Source: an uncultured Bacteroidales bacterium (lineage in GTDB: Bacteria > Bacteroidota > Bacteroidia > Bacteroidales > WCHB1-69). From it: a stretch of DNA of 64,000 nt. The stretch covers positions 1 to 64,000 of the forward strand of contig CAMJXE010000003.1 of the NCBI GenBank assembly GCA_946409645.1, given 5' to 3'. Positions 26,104-35,037 of this stretch are shown here, one piece after another. Each line of letters opens with the position of its first letter. Within the stretch, counting starts at the first letter, position 1. The translations under genes and the position numbers were made by a program. A model generated the notes under the pieces. It did no database searches. It was not told where the DNA came from and saw only the letters and a program-made list of their open reading frames with translations.

Positions 26104-27207
26104 ATGTATAATAACGATAATCGAATTGTGATCACTCTGGATGCTGGCGGCACCCATTTCCGTTTCTCGGCGATGCGTGGCTGCGAGGCGATTACTGACA
26201 CTTTTGAGTTGCCCACCCATCCCAATGACATCACCCAGCTGTTAGAGGATTTGCGAATGGGCTTCCAGCATATCATTGACCAGTTGCAGGAGAAGCCGGT
26301 GGCCATCAGTTTCGCATTTCCGGGTCCTGCTGACTACCCTAACGGTGTTTTCCCCAGCCGACTCACGAATTTTCCTTGCTTTGAGGGCGGGGTAGCGTTG
26401 GGCGACTATCTCAAGTCACAATTCGGTCTGCCTGTTTTCATTAACAACGATGCCGACCTTTTCACATACGGTGAGGCGTTGGCGGGCGCGTTGCCGATGT
26501 TGAACGAGAAAATACGCAATGCCGGTGGTGTGAAAGAGTACCACAATCTTATTGGTTTTATTCTCGGAACAGGCTTTGGTATAGGTATAACTTCTCATAA
26601 TCAGATGTTTATGGGAGATAATTGTTGCTCGGAAATTTACTGTACACCCAGCAAATGGGGACAGGATTTGATTGCGGAGGAGGGTATATCTCTCCGCGCT
26701 GTTTTACGTTACTACCGCGAACTTGCCAAGGATGGGAAAGCAACAGAATATACGGATTCATACGACATTTACCGCATCGCGGACGGTGAACTTGCAGGCG
26801 ATCAGGAAGCAGCGAAGAATGCCTTCGCACGCTTCGGCGAAGCAGCCGGCTACTCCATCGCTTACGCTGCCTGTATGTTGGACGGCATCATCGTCTTGGG
26901 CGGCGGGGTCAGCAAGGCTGCGAAATTCTACTTGCCAGCCTTGCTCCAGGAGGTGCGCACTACCATGCACACCCTCAACGGAAACACACTGCCGCGCGTG
27001 CCGTCCTTCATCTATAACCTTGAAGATCCTGACGAATTCGAGCAGTTCCTGAAGGGACAGACGAAGGAAATTGAAGTCTATGGCACAGGCAAACGCCTCC
27101 GCATTGACACGCAGAAACGACTGGGCATCACGTTATCGCAGCTCGGCACTTCCCGCGCTACCGCCATCGGTGCCTACTGCTTCGCACTCCACGCGTTAGA
27201 TAATTAG
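26104..27207 (+). CDS. ROK family sugar kinase
   Basis: A 367-residue cytoplasmic protein with the ROK/ASKHA fold: the phosphate-1 loop ITLDAGGTHFRF (residues about 9-20), AISFAFPGPADY, FINNDADLFTYGEALAG with the catalytic Asp, FILGTGFGIGI, and the adenosine loop IIVLGGGVSKA. The usual zinc-binding Cys cluster of ROK proteins is not seen. It probably phosphorylates glucose or a related hexose. The next gene is a phosphohexomutase, which would act on the product. There is no N-terminal DNA-binding domain, so not a ROK repressor. Confidence 0.85.
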   Translation: MYNNDNRIVITLDAGGTHFRFSAMRGCEAITDTFELPTHPNDITQLLEDLRMGFQHIIDQLQEKPVAISFAFPGPADYPNGVFPSRLTNFPCFEGGVALGDYLKSQFGLPVFINNDADLFTYGEALAGALPMLNEKIRNAGGVKEYHNLIGFILGTGFGIGITSHNQMFMGDNCCSEIYCTPSKWGQDLIAEEGISLRAVLRYYRELAKDGKATEYTDSYDIYRIADGELAGDQEAAKNAFARFGEAAGYSIAYAACMLDGIIVLGGGVSKAAKFYLPALLQEVRTTMHTLNGNTLPRVPSFIYNLEDPDEFEQFLKGQTKEIEVYGTGKRLRIDTQKRLGITLSQLGTSRATAIGAYCFALHALDN

Positions 27208-27250
27208 CAATTGATAATTGATAATTATTGGGGTAGTACAGTTCTCTCCC

Positions 27251-27320
27251 TCAAACCTTTACCCTTTACCCTTAAACCTTAAACCTTTACCCTTAAACCT
27301 TAAACTTCTAACCTCCTAAC
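27251..27320. repeat. Telomere-like ACCCTTTA/CCTTAAA run
   Basis: Irregular repeats of CCCTTTA, CCTTAAA and AACTTCTAACC between the ROK kinase and phosphohexomutase genes. Confidence 0.7.
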
Positions 27321-27351
27321 CGATTAATAATAATAACCAAATATCACCAAT

Positions 27352-29073
27352 ATGACAAAAGACTTAACCCAGCAGTACATCGACGCATGGTTGAATGGAA
27401 ACTATGACGAGGATGTAAAGAAGGAAATTAGGAAAATGCAAATGAATGACCCGGAGGCTTTGTCGGATGCTTTCTACAGAACCCTTGAGTTCGGTACCGG
27501 TGGTCTGCGCGGCATCTTAGGTGTCGGTACCAACCGCATGAACAAATACACGGTGGGCTTTGCCACCCAAGGTTTAGCCAACTACCTGATAAAGTGTTTC
27601 AGCAAGAATATCAAGGTGGCCATCTCCTTCGATTCGCGCAATTTCAGCACGGAATTTGCCCAGATTGCAGCTAACATATTGGCAGCCAACGAAATTCAAG
27701 TGTATCTCTTCGATTCGTTGCGCCCCACGCCGGAGCTTTCGTTCGCAGTACGCCATCTACAGTGCAACGCAGGCATTATGATTACCGCTTCCCATAACCC
27801 AAAAGAGTACAATGGATACAAGGTCTATTGGAATGACGGAGGTCAGTTGGTGCCTCCGCATGACAAAAACGTCATCGCTGAGGTCAACAAGATCAAGGAG
27901 GTGGATCAAGTGAAGTGGGACGGCCGTCCTGATTTGATTCGCTCCATCGGTAAAGACATCGACAATGTATATTTGACGATGATTCGTCGTCTCTCGTTGC
28001 ATCCTGAAGCTGTTGCCGAGGCGAAACAATTCTCGATCGTCTATACACCGCTGCATGGCACCGGCATTTCTGTGGTGCCGCAAGCCCTTTCTGATTTTGG
28101 ATTTAAAAATGTGCATATTGTCGAAGAACAGGCTGTTACAGACGGAAACTTTCCGACAGTGAAATCTCCGAATCCAGAAGAACATGCCGCTTTGGAGTTG
28201 GCGATCAAGAAGGCCAAGAAGGTCAAGGCGGATATCGTTTTGGCCACAGACCCCGATGCCGATCGCGTGGGTATCGCTGTTCGCCGTGAAGATGGTGAAT
28301 ATCAGTTGTTTAACGGCAATCAAACAGCAACGCTGTTGTTCCATTATATGCTCTCTCAGTCGAACATCAGTTTGGAAAACAACCTCTTTGTGGTGAAGAC
28401 TATCGTCACGACCGACTTGATTGATCAGATTGCTACAGACTACAATGTCGAGTGTTTCAATGTGCTGACCGGTTTCAAGTATATTGCCGAGAAGATTCGA
28501 GAGAACGAAGGCAAGAAGCAGTTCCTCGTGGGCGGCGAGGAGAGTTATGGATACCTTGTGGGCGATTTTGTACGCGATAAGGATGCCGTTTCCGCATGCT
28601 GTCTCATTGCCGAGATGGCTGCATATTACAAGACGGAGTTCAATAAGAGCCTTATCGATCAGTTAGGCGACCTCTATCGTCAGTACCAGTATTACAAAGA
28701 AGACATGGTTTCGCTGACAGAGCCTGGCGAGGCTGGTATGCAGGCTATTCAGCAGCGCATGAGCGACCTTCGCGAACAATTCCCGAGAGAACTGGGTGGT
28801 CAGCAGGTTGTCAGGGTCCACGATTACAAGACCCAACATACCTGTAACATGATTTCCACTACCGACGACCGAATCGAGTTACCAGTCTCCAATGTGTTGC
28901 AGTTCCTTACAGCCGACGGCAGCAAAGTGACTGTACGCCCGTCTGGCACGGAACCCAAGATCAAGTTCTATTTCAGCGTGTGTGAAGCGATGGAACCCGA
29001 GCAGACCCTCGAAGAGGTGGACAAAATCTTGAAAGAGCGCATTGAAGCGTTGAAAAAGGACTTGGGTCTTTGA
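27352..29073 (+). CDS. Phosphoglucomutase/phosphomannomutase family phosphohexomutase
   Basis: A 573-residue cytoplasmic enzyme interconverting hexose 1- and 6-phosphates. All four family blocks are present: phospho-Ser loop ITASHNPKEYNG, metal loop ATDPDADRVGIA, sugar-specificity loop VGGEESYGYLVGD, and phosphate-binding loop VRPSGTEPKIKFY. The length matches the PgcA-like subgroup with an N-terminal extension (LEFGTGGLRG). It follows the ROK kinase across a repeat spacer with no promoter-like box, so the two may form one unit. Confidence 0.93.
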   Translation: MTKDLTQQYIDAWLNGNYDEDVKKEIRKMQMNDPEALSDAFYRTLEFGTGGLRGILGVGTNRMNKYTVGFATQGLANYLIKCFSKNIKVAISFDSRNFSTEFAQIAANILAANEIQVYLFDSLRPTPELSFAVRHLQCNAGIMITASHNPKEYNGYKVYWNDGGQLVPPHDKNVIAEVNKIKEVDQVKWDGRPDLIRSIGKDIDNVYLTMIRRLSLHPEAVAEAKQFSIVYTPLHGTGISVVPQALSDFGFKNVHIVEEQAVTDGNFPTVKSPNPEEHAALELAIKKAKKVKADIVLATDPDADRVGIAVRREDGEYQLFNGNQTATLLFHYMLSQSNISLENNLFVVKTIVTTDLIDQIATDYNVECFNVLTGFKYIAEKIRENEGKKQFLVGGEESYGYLVGDFVRDKDAVSACCLIAEMAAYYKTEFNKSLIDQLGDLYRQYQYYKEDMVSLTEPGEAGMQAIQQRMSDLREQFPRELGGQQVVRVHDYKTQHTCNMISTTDDRIELPVSNVLQFLTADGSKVTVRPSGTEPKIKFYFSVCEAMEPEQTLEEVDKILKERIEALKKDLGL

Positions 29074-29074
29074 T

Positions 29075-29105
29075 AATTCAGAATTCAGAATTCAGAATTC
29101 AGAAT
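29075..29105. repeat. AATTCAG tandem repeat
   Basis: Four copies of a heptamer-like AATTCAG unit directly after the phosphohexomutase stop. Also seen at 59429-59452 and, in frame, in the cassette 1 linker near 649-680. Confidence 0.75.
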
Positions 29106-29112
29106 GGCTATT

Positions 29113-29139
29113 GTAGAAATGCAATCATAGCGTCTCTAC
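29113..29139. repeat. Degenerate GTAGAGACG palindrome
   Basis: GTAGAAATG on the left and GCGTCTCTAC on the right; only part of the symmetry is kept. Confidence 0.5.
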
Positions 29140-29142
29140 AAT

Positions 29143-29175
29143 CAACCTTTAACCTTTAACCGTTAAACCTTAAAC
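29143..29175. repeat. Telomere-like CCTTTAA run
   Basis: Repeats of ACCTTTA/CCTTAAA directly ahead of the acyl-CoA synthetase gene. Confidence 0.6.
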
Positions 29176-29182
29176 TAATAAT

Positions 29183-31255
29183 ATGATAAATCCCAAATTA
29201 TTAAACCCCCAAAGCATCGTGATATGCGGTGCATCAAGTGATATTCACAAACCCGGCGGAAAATCGCTGAAAAACCTTTTGGAGAGCCCCTTCAAGGGTC
29301 AGATTTACGCTGTTAACCCAAAAGAAACGGAAGTGCAAGGCGTGAAATGCTACACCAAAGTGGAAGATCTACCACAGGTAGATTGTGCCATTCTCTGCAT
29401 TGCAGCCAAGTTCTGCTCACAAACGGTCGATGTGTTGGCCAAGGAAAAGGGCTGTAGAGGCTTTATCATTGTCAGTGCCGGCTTCTCCGAGGAGAGTCAC
29501 GAAGGCGCTGAGATTGAGCAACATATCGTTGATACCATCAATAGTGTTGGTGGATCGCTCATTGGCCCTAACTGCACCGGCTTCCTCAATGTGAACTATG
29601 CTGGCTGCTTCGACACGCCCATCCCGAGCCTTGACCCTCATGGTGTCGATTTCATCACGGGATCAGGTGCTACGGCCGTGTTTATCAAGGAATACGGTAT
29701 TAGCAACGGACTGAAATTCAATAGTGTATGGGCAGTGGGCAACAGTGCTCAGTTAGGTATTGAGGATGTTCTCGAACATTTGGACGAGACTTTCGATCCC
29801 GAGAAGTCTTCACGCGTTATCATGCTCTACATGGAAAAGATTGGAGATCCGCAACGACTGCTCAAGCATAGCCGCAGCCTTATCAACAAGGGATGCCACA
29901 TCGCCGCCATTAAGAGTGGTGGCAGTGCCGCTGGCTCTCGTGCCGCATCGTCGCACACAGGTGCTTTGGCCACCAACGACGCTGCTGTGGATGCACTTTT
30001 CCAAAAAGCAGGAATCGTGCGCTGCCACAACCGTCAGGAACTGACTACCGTATGCGCAGTCTTCATGCATCCTGAGCTCAAGGGCAAACGTTGCGCTGTT
30101 ATCACCCACGCCGGCGGTCCTGCTGTTATGCTCACCGATGTGTTGTCAAACGGCGGCATGGAAGTGCCCCCCCTCAAGGACCATCCTGCCAGCCCTGCCC
30201 TTTTGGCGAAACTGTTCGGCGGCTCTTCTGTGGGCAATCCCATCGACTTCCTCGCCACCGGTACTGCCGAGCAACTTGGCTATATCATTGATACGGTTGA
30301 AAATGAATACGACGAAATCGATTTTTCTGTGGTTATCTTCGGCTCACCCGGATTGTTCAGCAACAAAGAGGTTTACGACCTTTTGGACGAGAAGATGAAG
30401 ACTTGCAAGAAGCCTATCTTTCCGGTGCTTCCGAGTATTATCAACGTAAAGGATGAAATCAACGATTTCATTGCCAAAGGTCGCATCAACTTCCCCGAGG
30501 AGTGCGTCTTGGGTAACGCCCTTGTGAAAGTTTATAATACTCCCAAACCCCAACCCGAACATGTGGAGCTGCCACAGATCGACGTGGCACGCATCCGCGC
30601 TACCGTGGATCGCTGCAAGGACGGTTACATGGAAATCGCTGACTATAACGAGCTTTTAGACGCTGCTGGTATCAGTCGCAAAAAGAGCGTTGAGGTTTCC
30701 AAGAAGGAAGATGCGTTGGCATTCGCGAAAGAAGTGGGTTGCAGCAAGGACGTGCCGTTGGTGATGAAGGTTGTAGGGCCGTTACATAAGAGCGATGTGG
30801 GTGGTGTTACCTTGGGTGTCAAGGATTTAGACACTGTTGCTAAAGAATTCGACCGCCTGATTGTTATCCCAGAAACGTACGCTGTGGAGATGTATCCGAT
30901 GTTGGACGGTACGGATGTCTATATCGGTGCAATCCGCGACCCGAAATTCGGTCATCAGATATTCTTCGGTCTGGGCGGTATTTTCATTGAGGTGTTGAAA
31001 GACGTTCAGAGCGCTTTGGCACCCATCACCGCTGCCGAGGCCAAGGAGATGCTCACCAAGCTGCGTGGTTACAAGATTCTCCAAGGCGTTCGCGGACAGG
31101 AACCAGTGAATCTGGATTTATATGCCGATCAGGTCGCCCGCGTGAGCGCGTTGGTGCAGGCCGCCCCCGAGATTGCGGAGATGGACCTCAACCCGCTGTT
31201 GGGTAATCCGCGCTACGTCACCGCTGTCGATGCGCGTATCCGTCTCGAGAAATGA
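29183..31255 (+). CDS. Acyl-CoA synthetase, NDP-forming (ADP-forming acetate-CoA ligase type)
   Basis: A 690-residue fusion of the alpha and beta parts of an ADP-forming acetyl-CoA synthetase. The N-terminal CoA-binding domain starts IVICGASSDIHKPGGK. The succinyl-CoA-ligase-like flavodoxin domains carry the phospho-His loop in ASSHTGALA and the ITHAGGPAVM stretch. The C-terminal ATP-grasp contains PLVMKVVGPLHKSDVGGV and FGLGGIFIEVLKD. It converts acyl-CoA, ADP and phosphate into the free acid, CoA and ATP, conserving energy in fermentation. The 2-oxoacid oxidoreductase at 11-14 kb could supply its substrate. Confidence 0.92.
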   Translation: MINPKLLNPQSIVICGASSDIHKPGGKSLKNLLESPFKGQIYAVNPKETEVQGVKCYTKVEDLPQVDCAILCIAAKFCSQTVDVLAKEKGCRGFIIVSAGFSEESHEGAEIEQHIVDTINSVGGSLIGPNCTGFLNVNYAGCFDTPIPSLDPHGVDFITGSGATAVFIKEYGISNGLKFNSVWAVGNSAQLGIEDVLEHLDETFDPEKSSRVIMLYMEKIGDPQRLLKHSRSLINKGCHIAAIKSGGSAAGSRAASSHTGALATNDAAVDALFQKAGIVRCHNRQELTTVCAVFMHPELKGKRCAVITHAGGPAVMLTDVLSNGGMEVPPLKDHPASPALLAKLFGGSSVGNPIDFLATGTAEQLGYIIDTVENEYDEIDFSVVIFGSPGLFSNKEVYDLLDEKMKTCKKPIFPVLPSIINVKDEINDFIAKGRINFPEECVLGNALVKVYNTPKPQPEHVELPQIDVARIRATVDRCKDGYMEIADYNELLDAAGISRKKSVEVSKKEDALAFAKEVGCSKDVPLVMKVVGPLHKSDVGGVTLGVKDLDTVAKEFDRLIVIPETYAVEMYPMLDGTDVYIGAIRDPKFGHQIFFGLGGIFIEVLKDVQSALAPITAAEAKEMLTKLRGYKILQGVRGQEPVNLDLYADQVARVSALVQAAPEIAEMDLNPLLGNPRYVTAVDARIRLEK

Positions 31256-31281
31256 TAACAAACCTGCAGTCATTTTGAACT

Positions 31282-31324
31282 AGTGCGGGAATCTTCATTT
31301 TGAGGGTACCCGCACTTTCTTTTG
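31282..31324 (+). terminator. Terminator after the acyl-CoA synthetase gene
   Basis: AGTGCGGG (31282-31289) with CCCGCACT (31309-31316), then TTCTTTTG. Confidence 0.8.
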
Positions 31325-31386
31325 ATAACACAATATCTTTAATAAAAAATATTGAAAAAAGTGTAGTGTTATTTGAAGAAAATTTG

Positions 31387-31394
31387 TATCTTTG
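31387..31394 (+). promoter_or_regulatory. -7 box for the TonB-C/OmpA gene
   Basis: TATCTTTG, 32 bases before the ATG at 31427. Confidence 0.65.
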
Positions 31395-31426
31395 CGCCTT
31401 GGAAAATAATGTAAAATAATATAAGT

Positions 31427-32512
31427 ATGAAAAGTAACTTTTCCTCAATCAAATTGGTCGCGGCGATTGCTTTAATTGTTTGCTTTACAATGAGTTATGC
31501 GCAGTGCGACAAAGGTAATGTGTATGGTCAGAAAGGCCAAAAGTCGGGCATCGCTATTGTCAAGGCCGACTCTAACGGACAGCATGTTGTGCCCACTTCC
31601 GCTTTGACTCTCCCCACATTCAAGGGTGGTAACAAGGCTATGTGCCGCTACATCAACAAGACGAAAAAGTATCCGGTCAACTTGAAGAACCAGAAAATCT
31701 CCGGCACTACTTTGGTGCAAGCCAAGGTTTTAAAGGATAGTACGTTGACAGACATTGAGGTGGTTGAAAGCTCTGGCTATCAGGAATTCGACGACGAGGC
31801 TGTACGCGTAGTCAAGTCTTTCCCTCACATGATTCCTTCTACCCAAAGTTGTGAAGCACAAGACATGATTGTCCAAATCCCGGTTGTTTTCAACTATGAG
31901 GACGAGGTCGCTGCCGAAAAGAAGAAAGCCGAGATGGAAGCCGCCAAAAAGGACATACTCAAACCCATTACCCTCTATTTCGAGAATGACCGTCCGGATC
32001 CGCGTACCAGACAAGAGACTACCAATACCGAATATGTAGGTCTGTACAACAACTACATGGCTGCCAAGAGCAACTATGTGAACAATGCAGGCAAGGGCCT
32101 CACGGGAGCACAAAAGACCAATGCTCAACAAACCATGGAGTCCTTCTTCAACGATTCCATCCAGACAGGTTATGACCGCTTGGTGAAGCTCACCAAATTT
32201 GTGGTTGATGCTTTGAAGGATGGTCAGCAAGTGGAGTTCACTATCAGCGGTTTTGCTAGCCCGGTAGGTGGCAGCGATTACAACAAACTGCTCTCTGCAC
32301 GCCGTATCCAAAGCGTCATCAACTATATGTCTCAAGCCCACGGCGGTTATCTGGCTCAGTACATTAACGGCTCCCGCCCGGGTCTTACCATCCATCGTGA
32401 CCCCGAAGGCCAAGTTGGTAGCTTCAACACCACAGCTGTCCGCGAAACGGTTTATGGCCTCAAGGCATCCAAGGACAGAAAGATTACCATTCATAAGATT
32501 TCTATCAAATAA
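31427..32512 (+). CDS. Secreted TonB C-terminal domain fused to an OmpA-like domain
   Basis: A 361-residue protein with a cleavable-type signal peptide (LVAAIALIVCFTMSYA, then QC). Residues about 65-155 match a TonB C-terminal domain (FKGGNKAMCRYINKTKKYP, ISGTTLVQAKVLKDSTL, VVESSGYQEFDDEAVRVV). Residues about 180-361 look like an OmpA peptidoglycan-binding-type domain (PITLYFENDRPDP at its start; FTISGFASPVGGSDYNKLLS, then ARRIQSV). An envelope-spacing or anchoring role is inferred. It lacks the membrane anchor and proline-rich spacer of a true energy-transducing TonB. Flanked by its own promoter and terminator. Confidence 0.75.
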   Translation: MKSNFSSIKLVAAIALIVCFTMSYAQCDKGNVYGQKGQKSGIAIVKADSNGQHVVPTSALTLPTFKGGNKAMCRYINKTKKYPVNLKNQKISGTTLVQAKVLKDSTLTDIEVVESSGYQEFDDEAVRVVKSFPHMIPSTQSCEAQDMIVQIPVVFNYEDEVAAEKKKAEMEAAKKDILKPITLYFENDRPDPRTRQETTNTEYVGLYNNYMAAKSNYVNNAGKGLTGAQKTNAQQTMESFFNDSIQTGYDRLVKLTKFVVDALKDGQQVEFTISGFASPVGGSDYNKLLSARRIQSVINYMSQAHGGYLAQYINGSRPGLTIHRDPEGQVGSFNTTAVRETVYGLKASKDRKITIHKISIK

Positions 32513-32536
32513 TATATATACAATAATTATATATAT

Positions 32537-32566
32537 AAAGGGGAGGCGGGATGTCTCCCCTTTTTT
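32537..32566 (+). terminator. Terminator after the TonB-C/OmpA gene
   Basis: AAAGGGGAG (32537-32545) with CTCCCCTTT (32555-32563) and a T-run. Confidence 0.85.
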
Positions 32567-32728
32567 CGTTTCTAACCATACATTGCAGTTGTTTTTTTCT
32601 CTATTCGTTTCGTTTCCATAATAATGTTTTATTCATTATCAATTGTCAATTAATCAAATAGTTACATCGAAGGATGTCTTTTTTTGGAAAAAAAAATCAA
32701 CACCTGATTGGGGATAAAGAAAAAAGTG

Positions 32729-32736
32729 TATTTTTG
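32729..32736 (+). promoter_or_regulatory. -7 box ahead of the rpmD-rplQ block
   Basis: TATTTTTG after an A-run, about 208 bases before rpmD. In the usual gene order rpmD has no promoter because rpsE precedes it, so this supports a real new unit boundary. Confidence 0.6.
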
Positions 32737-32943
32737 CAAGCTTTTTGAAGTGGAATGCAAAAGCGGGTAGGAGAGAGGTGTTTGAACCGCGTAACTATTT
32801 GATTTCACGGACTGTAATGAACATAGAGTATGGTGGAGGAGTTGGTTTTTTATGGTTGCGTTTATGAAAATAGTTGCATTTTTCTTTCGAAAATGGACTA
32901 TTTTTTTTTTGAATATTAATAATGTAAAATAAATTTTGAAGGG
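32737..32943 (+). promoter_or_regulatory. Long leader of the rpmD-rplQ ribosomal block
   Basis: About 200 bases between the promoter box and the rpmD ATG with no gene. Its length would allow a ribosomal-protein autoregulatory structure, but no known motif is recognised. Confidence 0.35.
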
Positions 32944-33123
32944 ATGAAAAAGATTAAAATCACACAAGTCAGAAGCGCGGTTGACAGACCCGCACGTCAG
33001 AAAAGATCTTTAGTAGCATTAGGCATTCACAAGATGCATCAAACGGTCGAACACGAAGCCACTCCCCAAATCTTGGGTATCGTGGAATCTGTGAAGCACT
33101 TAGTCAGCGTTGAAGAATTATAA
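32944..33123 (+). CDS. rpmD: 50S ribosomal protein L30
   Basis: A 59-residue protein starting KKIKITQVRSAVDRP, with the L30 features QKRSLVALGIHKMHQTVEH and a C-terminal VSVEEL. It is short enough to be missed by length cut-offs. It opens the first ribosomal block, whereas in nearly all bacteria rpsE sits directly upstream. Here rpsE is 12 kb away, at the far end of the cluster. Confidence 0.93.
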   Translation: MKKIKITQVRSAVDRPARQKRSLVALGIHKMHQTVEHEATPQILGIVESVKHLVSVEEL

Positions 33124-33152
33124 TTTTTAATAACCAATTGAATATCAAAGAG

Positions 33153-33617
33153 ATGAATTTACACAATTTAAAACCGGCAATAGGATCAACACACAGAGAA
33201 CGCAGAATTGGTAGAGGACAAGGTTCCGGAAAAGGCGGCACATCCACACGTGGACACAAAGGCGCTCAATCCCGCTCCGGTTACAGCCGTAAGATCGGTT
33301 TCGAAGGCGGCCAAATGCCTATTTACAGAATATTGCCCAAGAGAGGTTTCAAGAATATCAACCGTGTAGAGTACAACGCTATCAATGTCAGCACTATCCA
33401 AAAACTCGTTGAGAAGTGCAATGTTGACAAAATCGACCGCGATTTGCTCGTGAAGAACGGTTTGGCCAAGAAGAACGACCTCATCGCCATCCTCGCCAAG
33501 GGCGAACTTACTGCTAAGGTGCATGTGGTGGCTGACAAGTTCTCGGCAAAAGCCAAGTCTGCGATCGAACAATGCGGCGGTACGGCAGAACTCGTTAACG
33601 CTCCCGCAGCTGAGTAA
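33153..33617 (+). CDS. rplO: 50S ribosomal protein L15
   Basis: A 154-residue large-subunit protein. The ATG at 33153 (MNLHNLKP) is chosen over an in-frame TTG at 33138 because it gives the family N-terminus. Hallmarks are RRIGRGQGSGKGGTSTRGHK and FEGGQMPIYRILPKRGF. It lies between rpmD and secY in the standard order. Confidence 0.95.
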   Translation: MNLHNLKPAIGSTHRERRIGRGQGSGKGGTSTRGHKGAQSRSGYSRKIGFEGGQMPIYRILPKRGFKNINRVEYNAINVSTIQKLVEKCNVDKIDRDLLVKNGLAKKNDLIAILAKGELTAKVHVVADKFSAKAKSAIEQCGGTAELVNAPAAE

Positions 33618-33638
33618 TCTTATTAAAAAGTCGTTACA

Positions 33639-35003
33639 ATGAAAAAATTCATAGAAACCATTAAGAACATTTTCAGGATTGAGGATTTGAGAAAACGTAT
33701 TCTCTACACCCTCTTCATCATCCTGATCTACCGCTTCGGTGCGCATGTGGTGCTGCCGGGTATCAATCCCGCCGCCCTTTCCGCTTTCAGCAGTGCCGCA
33801 CAGAAAGGTCTTCTCGGCATGTTGGACCTCTTCTCTGGCGGTGCTTTCTCTAATGCTTCCATTTTCGCGTTGGGTATCATGCCTTACATCACCGCATCCA
33901 TCGTGGTGCAGCTGCTTACCCTCGCAGTTCCCTATTTCCAGAGATTGGCGAAGGAAGGTGAAAGCGGTCGTACGAAAATCAACCAGATTACCCGTTATCT
34001 GACCGTCGCCGTTCTCGCGGTGCAGGCTCCCGCCTATATCGCGCAACTCACGGGTCAGTTCCCCGGTGCTGTGGCTCCCTCTATGTTGGAAACCCGTATC
34101 CTCGGATTCTCCGCATTCGCCATCTGCGCGTTCATCCTGTTGATTTCCGCAACCCTGTTCATCATGTGGCTTGGTGAGCGTATTACCGACAACGGTATCG
34201 GCAACGGTATCTCTATGATCATCATGATCGGTATTATCGCCCGTCTGCCTTTCGCATTACAAGCTGAATTCACAGCTCGTATTACTGAGATGAACGGTGG
34301 TCCTATCATTTTCATCATTGAAATCATCCTTATGATGATTATCATCGGTCTCTGCATCCTGTTGGTGCAAGGAACTCGCCGCATTCCGGTACAATACGCA
34401 AAGCGCGTGGTGGGCAACAAACAGTACGGCGGTGTCCGTAACTATCTGCCCCTCAAAGTGAATGCTGCAGGTGTTATGCCCATCATTTTCGCCCAGGCTT
34501 TGATGTTTATCCCCTTGACATTCGTGAATATCTCCCAAGAAACCACTTCCGGCTTCTGGAGCAGTTTTATCGATTATAACCGTTTGGGCTACAATGTGGT
34601 GTTCTTCTTGCTCATCATTGCCTTCACTTATTTCTATACGGCAATTACCATCAATCCGCAGCAAATTGCAGAGGATCTCAAGAAGAACAACGGTTTTATC
34701 CCTGGTGTGAAACCTGGCAAGCAAACCGCAGAGTATATCGACAAGATCATGTCCCGCATAACCCTGCCCGGTTCCATCTTCTTGGGTATTGTGGCTATCC
34801 TTCCCGCTGTTGTGCGCCTGTTTGGTGTCAACCAACAGTTCGCTCAGTTCTTCGGCGGCACATCCCTGCTGATTATGGTCGGCGTGGTGTTGGATACGTT
34901 GCAACAAATCGAAAGTCATTTGCTCATGCGTCACTATGATGGTCTGACAAAGTCTGGCCGTATCAAGGGTCGTACTGGCGGTGGTATCTACGGAGCTCGC
35001 TAA
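33639..35003 (+). CDS. secY: Preprotein translocase subunit SecY
   Basis: A 454-residue inner-membrane channel of the Sec pathway with about ten membrane helices. Recognisable parts are RILYTLFIILIYRFGAHVVL (helix 1), the plug region after SAAQKGLLGMLDLFSGGAFS, GIMPYITASIVVQLL (helix 2), and the C-terminal SHLLMRHYDGLTKSGRIKGR. Standard place between rplO and map. The length is usual. Confidence 0.97.
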   Translation: MKKFIETIKNIFRIEDLRKRILYTLFIILIYRFGAHVVLPGINPAALSAFSSAAQKGLLGMLDLFSGGAFSNASIFALGIMPYITASIVVQLLTLAVPYFQRLAKEGESGRTKINQITRYLTVAVLAVQAPAYIAQLTGQFPGAVAPSMLETRILGFSAFAICAFILLISATLFIMWLGERITDNGIGNGISMIIMIGIIARLPFALQAEFTARITEMNGGPIIFIIEIILMMIIIGLCILLVQGTRRIPVQYAKRVVGNKQYGGVRNYLPLKVNAAGVMPIIFAQALMFIPLTFVNISQETTSGFWSSFIDYNRLGYNVVFFLLIIAFTYFYTAITINPQQIAEDLKKNNGFIPGVKPGKQTAEYIDKIMSRITLPGSIFLGIVAILPAVVRLFGVNQQFAQFFGGTSLLIMVGVVLDTLQQIESHLLMRHYDGLTKSGRIKGRTGGGIYGAR

Positions 35004-35037
35004 TATAATGGTATATATCGTAGAGAGATAAGAAAAG

